This document shows positions 60,264 to 64,000 of a DNA stretch of 64,000 nt, piece after piece. The stretch covers positions 124,001 through 188,000 of the forward strand of contig NZ_FNRF01000001.1 of the NCBI RefSeq assembly GCF_900107775.1. Direction: 5' to 3'. A program made the position numbers and the translations under genes. The stretch comes from Xylanibacter ruminicola (GTDB lineage: Bacteria > Bacteroidota > Bacteroidia > Bacteroidales > Bacteroidaceae). Each line of letters opens with the position of its first letter. Positions within the stretch are counted from its first letter, which is position 1. Under the pieces are notes generated by a model. The model was not told the DNA's origin. It searched no databases and saw nothing but the letters and a program-made list of their open reading frames with translations.

Positions 60264-63002
60264 ATGCAAAGATGTTTCTTGTTGATGATAGCAGTAGTGA
60301 TACTGCAAAGTATTAATGCTCAGGGAGTTTTAAAAGGTCTGGTAACTGATAAGGATACACACGAACCTATTATTGGAGCTACAATTACAGATGCCGTAAA
60401 GCGTAAGCCACTTACAGTGACTAACGCTGATGGTTGCTTTGTCATACCTAAAAAAGGGGATGCGCAACATTCTGCGCAACAAATCAAGATAACCTATATA
60501 GGTTATAAACCACTGACAGTAAAAGCTACTGCCAATGGGCACTACGAACTGGAGGCCGAGATTAGTAAACTAGGCGAGGTGGTAGTAACGGCTCAAGAGA
60601 GTCGTGGCCTTACCAGTGCCTCGAAGATTGAAAAGCACGCGATGGAGCACCTGCAGCCATCAAGCTTTGCCGATTTACTGGAGCTGCTACCTGGCGGTCG
60701 CAGCAAAGATCCCGTCCTCAGCACCCCCAACAACATCCATATCCGAGAACTGTCAACCGGCAATGCCAACTATGCCACTTCGTCGTTAGGCACCAGCTTT
60801 GTCATCGATGGCGCCCCCATCTCCACCAATGCCAACATGCAGTATATGGCAGGGGCTTGGGATGCTGCCGCCACAGCTCGCGACAACACCAATGCCGGTG
60901 TTGACATGCGAAGCATATCTACCGACGACATCGAGAGCGTAGAAGTGGTAAGAGGTATCCCCTCGGTAGAATATGGCGACCTGACAAGCGGCTTAGTCAA
61001 GATAGAACGTCGTAAGGGTGGTCACGATCTGAACTTCAGACTGAAAGCCGATATGGGTTCAAAACTGATGTACGTAGCCAAAGACATGGAGTGGCAGGAA
61101 AAGCATCTGAGCCTGAATCTGAGTGCCGACTACCTGAATGCCAAGGCCGATCCACGCAACCGGTTAGAGAACTACAAGCGTGTAACCCTCTCGGCGCGCT
61201 TGAACAAAGCCTGGGAGCACGAATCTTACAACCTGCAATTAACAACTAACGCAGATTACACAGGCTCGTTTGACAACGACAAACAAGACCCCGACCTGAA
61301 CTACCACCAGGAGGATAGTTACAAATCGAGCTATAACCGCATGGCACTGATGAGCCAGCTGCAGATGAAGATGAAGCGCCAGCTATGGCTCAAATCGGTA
61401 GGTCTGACCGTATCAGCAGCCTACGAGCATAACCTGATGGAGCGCACACGCTTTATTCAACTTTCGCGAATGACGGTGGCTCCCACCTCAAAAGAGGAAG
61501 GCGAGAACGATGCCTATATCCTGCCTTTCAAATACGTAGGCTACCACAAAGTAGATGGCAAGCCGCTTAACACCTATGCCAAACTGAATATGCGCCTGCA
61601 GGTGCCAAGCAACAAGGTGTCGAACACCCTGCTGTTAGGTGCCGACTGGAATATCGACAAGAACCTGGGACAAGGACAGGTGTTCGATCCCTACAAACCC
61701 GTTTACACTAGTATTTCTTCGCGCCAGCGTGCTCTCAAGGAGATACCAGCCAATCACCGCGTATCAGCCTATGCCGAAGAAAACATCAAGTGGCCCACCC
61801 CCGTTGGCACGTTCGAACTGATGGCAGGCATCCGAGGCACACAGATGCTGAACCTGCCACAGGCCTACACCATGCACGGCAAGACCTACTGGGACCCACG
61901 TGCCAACATCGGCTATACCCTGCCCAAACTCACGGTATTTGGCAAGCCCACCTTTATCCGATTGGCAGGTGGAATAGGTCAGCACACCAAGATGCCAACC
62001 ATGGAGCAGCTGTTCCCCGATAAGCTCTACATTGATTTTATCCAGCTGAACTACTATCACGATAATCCCGATTACCGTCGCATCAATCTGATGACCTACA
62101 TCCGTGATCCTCGCAACACCGCCTTAGAACCAGCCCGTAATCTGAAGTGGGAGGTCTCTACGGATATCACACTGGGTGGAAATCGACTGGCAGTCACATT
62201 TTTCCGCGAAAAGATGACATCGGGATTCCGTTCACAGAGCTATTACGACACCTACACCTACAAGCAATACGACGCCTCTGCCATCAATGCCGATGCGCTC
62301 ACTGCTCAGCCCGACCTCGGCAGTCTTACCTATCAAGAGGTGAACGAACTGGCAGGCTATGCCAACTACACGAATGGCAGCTTGACACTGAAGGAAGGTA
62401 TAGAATACACACTCGAAACAGTACGTTTCCCAGTGATTCTCACCCGTCTCACTATCAATGGCGCCTATCTGCGCACCACCTACAACAACTCGATTGTGGA
62501 CAGCTACCGTCCAAGCGTGGTTATCGACAACCGCCAGTTGCAGTATGTTGGTCTGTATGCCAACGACGATGGCTCTGTACGCGAACAGTTCAACACAAAC
62601 TTCACACTCGACACCGACGTGCCCAAGCTAAAGCTCGGATTCTCGTTATCGGCTCAGTGCCTGTGGTTCACCACCTCACAGCGCAAAGAGGTGAGCAACT
62701 ACCCCACCCAGTACATTGCCCCTGATGGCAGCATTCACGAGTGGCAGGACGAATATGCCAACGACACCTATCTGCGCTGGCTGGTACGAGATTACTCAGC
62801 ATCGCTGTTCGAAAAGAATCGCGTACCATTCAGTATGAACCTGAACTTCAAGGTAACCAAAAAGCTACTCGACGATCGCCTGAATGTAGCCATGTTCTGC
62901 AACCGCTTGCTGAACTATGCCCCCGATTACGACAGTCGCGGCACCACCATACGTCGCCACGAAACGCCTTATTTTGGATTAGAAATGAATTTAAAGATAT
63001 GA
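60264..63002 (+). CDS. TonB-dependent receptor with carboxypeptidase-like N-terminal domain
   Basis: A 912-residue outer-membrane receptor: signal peptide (ending SINAQ), carboxypeptidase-regulatory-like domain (about 20-100, GVLKGLVTDKDTHEPIIGATI), plug with VEVVRGIPSVEYGDLTSGLVKIERRKGG, and barrel ending FGLEMNLKI. It has no SusD partner; a small lipoprotein gene overlaps its end (ATGA). The promoter element shared with the iron genes suggests iron or siderophore uptake, which is inference. Confidence 0.9.
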   Translation: MQRCFLLMIAVVILQSINAQGVLKGLVTDKDTHEPIIGATITDAVKRKPLTVTNADGCFVIPKKGDAQHSAQQIKITYIGYKPLTVKATANGHYELEAEISKLGEVVVTAQESRGLTSASKIEKHAMEHLQPSSFADLLELLPGGRSKDPVLSTPNNIHIRELSTGNANYATSSLGTSFVIDGAPISTNANMQYMAGAWDAAATARDNTNAGVDMRSISTDDIESVEVVRGIPSVEYGDLTSGLVKIERRKGGHDLNFRLKADMGSKLMYVAKDMEWQEKHLSLNLSADYLNAKADPRNRLENYKRVTLSARLNKAWEHESYNLQLTTNADYTGSFDNDKQDPDLNYHQEDSYKSSYNRMALMSQLQMKMKRQLWLKSVGLTVSAAYEHNLMERTRFIQLSRMTVAPTSKEEGENDAYILPFKYVGYHKVDGKPLNTYAKLNMRLQVPSNKVSNTLLLGADWNIDKNLGQGQVFDPYKPVYTSISSRQRALKEIPANHRVSAYAEENIKWPTPVGTFELMAGIRGTQMLNLPQAYTMHGKTYWDPRANIGYTLPKLTVFGKPTFIRLAGGIGQHTKMPTMEQLFPDKLYIDFIQLNYYHDNPDYRRINLMTYIRDPRNTALEPARNLKWEVSTDITLGGNRLAVTFFREKMTSGFRSQSYYDTYTYKQYDASAINADALTAQPDLGSLTYQEVNELAGYANYTNGSLTLKEGIEYTLETVRFPVILTRLTINGAYLRTTYNNSIVDSYRPSVVIDNRQLQYVGLYANDDGSVREQFNTNFTLDTDVPKLKLGFSLSAQCLWFTTSQRKEVSNYPTQYIAPDGSIHEWQDEYANDTYLRWLVRDYSASLFEKNRVPFSMNLNFKVTKKLLDDRLNVAMFCNRLLNYAPDYDSRGTTIRRHETPYFGLEMNLKI

Positions 63003-63373
63003 AACAACTGATATGCTGCATGATGGCATTGGTGCTGTTCAGCGCCTGCCATCAGGAAGAGAATACGATTTTTACCACAGCCAGCATCACACTGGTTAGC
63101 AACGAAGCTGCCAACATCGGTCGTGTACAGGCTCAGGCTCAAATCACCAATGTAAACACCCGCCAGACCACCACAACGGCTGCCTTCAACGGTGCAACCC
63201 TACAAGTAGAGCTGCTGCGTGGTGCCTACGAGATACTGATAGAAGGCGTGGCTACCTATACCGATGCCAACGGCACCGAGCATATACGCCAGTTCCGTGC
63301 CCAGACCGACTATGTGGAGCTGGCTGCCATGGATACCAACGTCACGACACTCAATATGATATTCCTTGATTGA
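62999..63373 (+). CDS. Small lipoprotein co-encoded with the TonB receptor
   Basis: A 124-residue lipoprotein (MKQLICCMMALVLFSAC). The mature part is a beta-rich domain (TTASITLVSNEAANIGRVQAQAQITN, LRGAYEILIEGVATYTD). Family not recognised with certainty. The start at 62999 overlaps the receptor stop, giving translational coupling; a longer same-frame reading from 62741 lies inside the receptor and is rejected. The barrel-protein gene starts 1 base after its stop. Confidence 0.8.
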   Translation: MKQLICCMMALVLFSACHQEENTIFTTASITLVSNEAANIGRVQAQAQITNVNTRQTTTTAAFNGATLQVELLRGAYEILIEGVATYTDANGTEHIRQFRAQTDYVELAAMDTNVTTLNMIFLD

Positions 63374-63374
63374 T

Positions 63375-64000
63375 ATGAAGCGATACCTATTATATATATG
63401 TTTGATGGGCACCTCGTTGCAAACCATGGCAACCGAGGCTGATTCTGCCTTGATAGAGCATACCATTCTGGCACGAGAGATAACAGCCGATGCCGAACGC
63501 AACCCAGCCCTGCATGGTGCCGCCTACCGCTCATCGTTCTCACAGCTGGCTTTAGGCATCGACATGCAGCACCAATCCGAAGCATTCGTACAGCAGTTAG
63601 GTAGCGGTTATACCCTTCCCTACGCTGGTGTTGATACCTACCTGCGCCTTTCTCCCCGCACAGCCGTATGGGGTTCTGCCTCGTACACCACAGGCACACA
63701 AAAGGAAGTACGCTGGAACTCAACCTCCGACTACGAGCTGCTGCAGCCTTACGTGCTGGCTGATAGCTTAGGCGGCGACACTCATCGCGAACGCTATGCC
63801 TTTTCTGGTGGTTATGCCACCACTGTGGGCAGTTGGTTGGCAGGTGCCGAAATGCTGTTCCGTGCCGAACAGGAGTATCGCGACTACGACCCACGTATGC
63901 GTGGTGTCGTCACCGACCTCACCATTCGCCTTGGAGCAGGCCGACAGCTGAACAGCTACCTGTTGGGTGCTGCCTTCGAGTGCAACATCTATCGCCAGAC
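63375..64000 (+). CDS. Outer-membrane beta-barrel protein, 3' end cut by window (DUF6850-like)
   Basis: The open frame continues to the window end. A signal peptide (MKRYLLYICLMGTSLQTMA) is followed by alternating strands such as SSFSQLALGIDMQHQSEAF, VDTYLRLSPRTAVWGSASYTTG and RYAFSGGYATTVGSWLAGAEMLFRAEQEYRDYDPRMRG. It resembles the barrel proteins encoded behind TonB receptor plus lipoprotein pairs in Bacteroidetes (DUF6850 type); that family name is from memory and moderately sure. Confidence 0.75.
   Translation, partial: MKRYLLYICLMGTSLQTMATEADSALIEHTILAREITADAERNPALHGAAYRSSFSQLALGIDMQHQSEAFVQQLGSGYTLPYAGVDTYLRLSPRTAVWGSASYTTGTQKEVRWNSTSDYELLQPYVLADSLGGDTHRERYAFSGGYATTVGSWLAGAEMLFRAEQEYRDYDPRMRGVVTDLTIRLGAGRQLNSYLLGAAFECNIYRQ

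Overview
The window reads as a chromosome segment of a Bacteroidales bacterium, most likely Prevotella-like. The support is: promoters of the Bacteroidetes type (TTTG near -33, TAnnTTTG at -7, seen here many times as TACCTTTGC or TATCTTTGC), two SusC/SusD pairs, five further outer-membrane receptors or porins, many lipoproteins with a short lipobox, and LytS/LytTR signalling. No rRNA, tRNA, CRISPR, insertion sequence or prophage was seen. The species is inferred from style, not from a marker gene.

Layout. 1-5.4 kb (+): the end of a sugar catabolic operon (FucP-type permease, GH97 glycosidase, iron alcohol dehydrogenase, NAD-dependent epimerase-like protein). 5.5-7.0 kb: cysS. 7.1-13.3 kb (+): an RND metal efflux pump whose inner-membrane pump and outer-membrane factor are one polypeptide, its adaptor, and a TlpA-like thioredoxin. 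13.3-20.0 kb (-): a nine-gene sulfur operon with a MetY-like enzyme, DsrE-like and TusA-like sulfur carriers, a family 2 encapsulin shell with a cyclic-nucleotide-binding-like domain, a cysteine desulfurase with a long N-terminal extension, a ThiS-like carrier with a capped tail, a ThiF-like E1, a JAMM protease and RidA. 20.2-33.2 kb (-): a tightly spaced nine-gene operon of exported proteins (PstS-like binding protein, SusC/SusD, two tandem-domain OsmC proteins, a C_GCAxxG_C_C protein, a YtkA-like lipoprotein, an OprC/NosA-like copper receptor, an Ntn-hydrolase). It is preceded by a small ORF with 10 Met and 3 Cys in its first 24 codons. 33.5-35.8 kb (+): a TonB receptor and a periplasmic HMA protein. 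36.1-42.0 kb (-): a DAACS symporter and a second SusC/SusD pair. 42.3-47.7 kb (+): TcdA, a LuxR-type regulator, a DUF4353 lipoprotein and a LytS/LytTR pair. 47.8-54.4 kb (+): an iron-limitation region (porin, imelysin, di-heme oxidoreductase, small CcsA-like protein, DUF2023, flavodoxin). 54.6-56.9 kb: a cobalamin riboswitch in front of a degenerate flavodoxin, a candidate small RNA, two micro-membrane proteins and a small barrel protein with a frameshifted signal peptide. 57-64 kb (+): a membrane AraC regulator with a phosphatase, then a TonB receptor, a lipoprotein and a barrel protein cut by the window end.

How it may work together. The 13-20 kb operon matches the protein-thiocarboxylate homocysteine pathway (HcyS/HcyD/HcyF/MetY), joined to an encapsulated cysteine desulfurase. 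Its promoter region is superimposable over 133 bp on that of the second SusC gene, so the two are probably co-regulated. The neighbouring exported operon carries thiol-redox (OsmC, C_GCAxxG_C_C) and copper (OprC-like, YtkA-like) signatures under a Met/Cys-rich leader peptide. I regard 13-42 kb as a candidate sulfur/thiol/copper acquisition system, with the leader peptide and the exported tandem OsmC proteins as its least familiar parts. This linkage is inference from content, spacing and promoters; no expression data were available.
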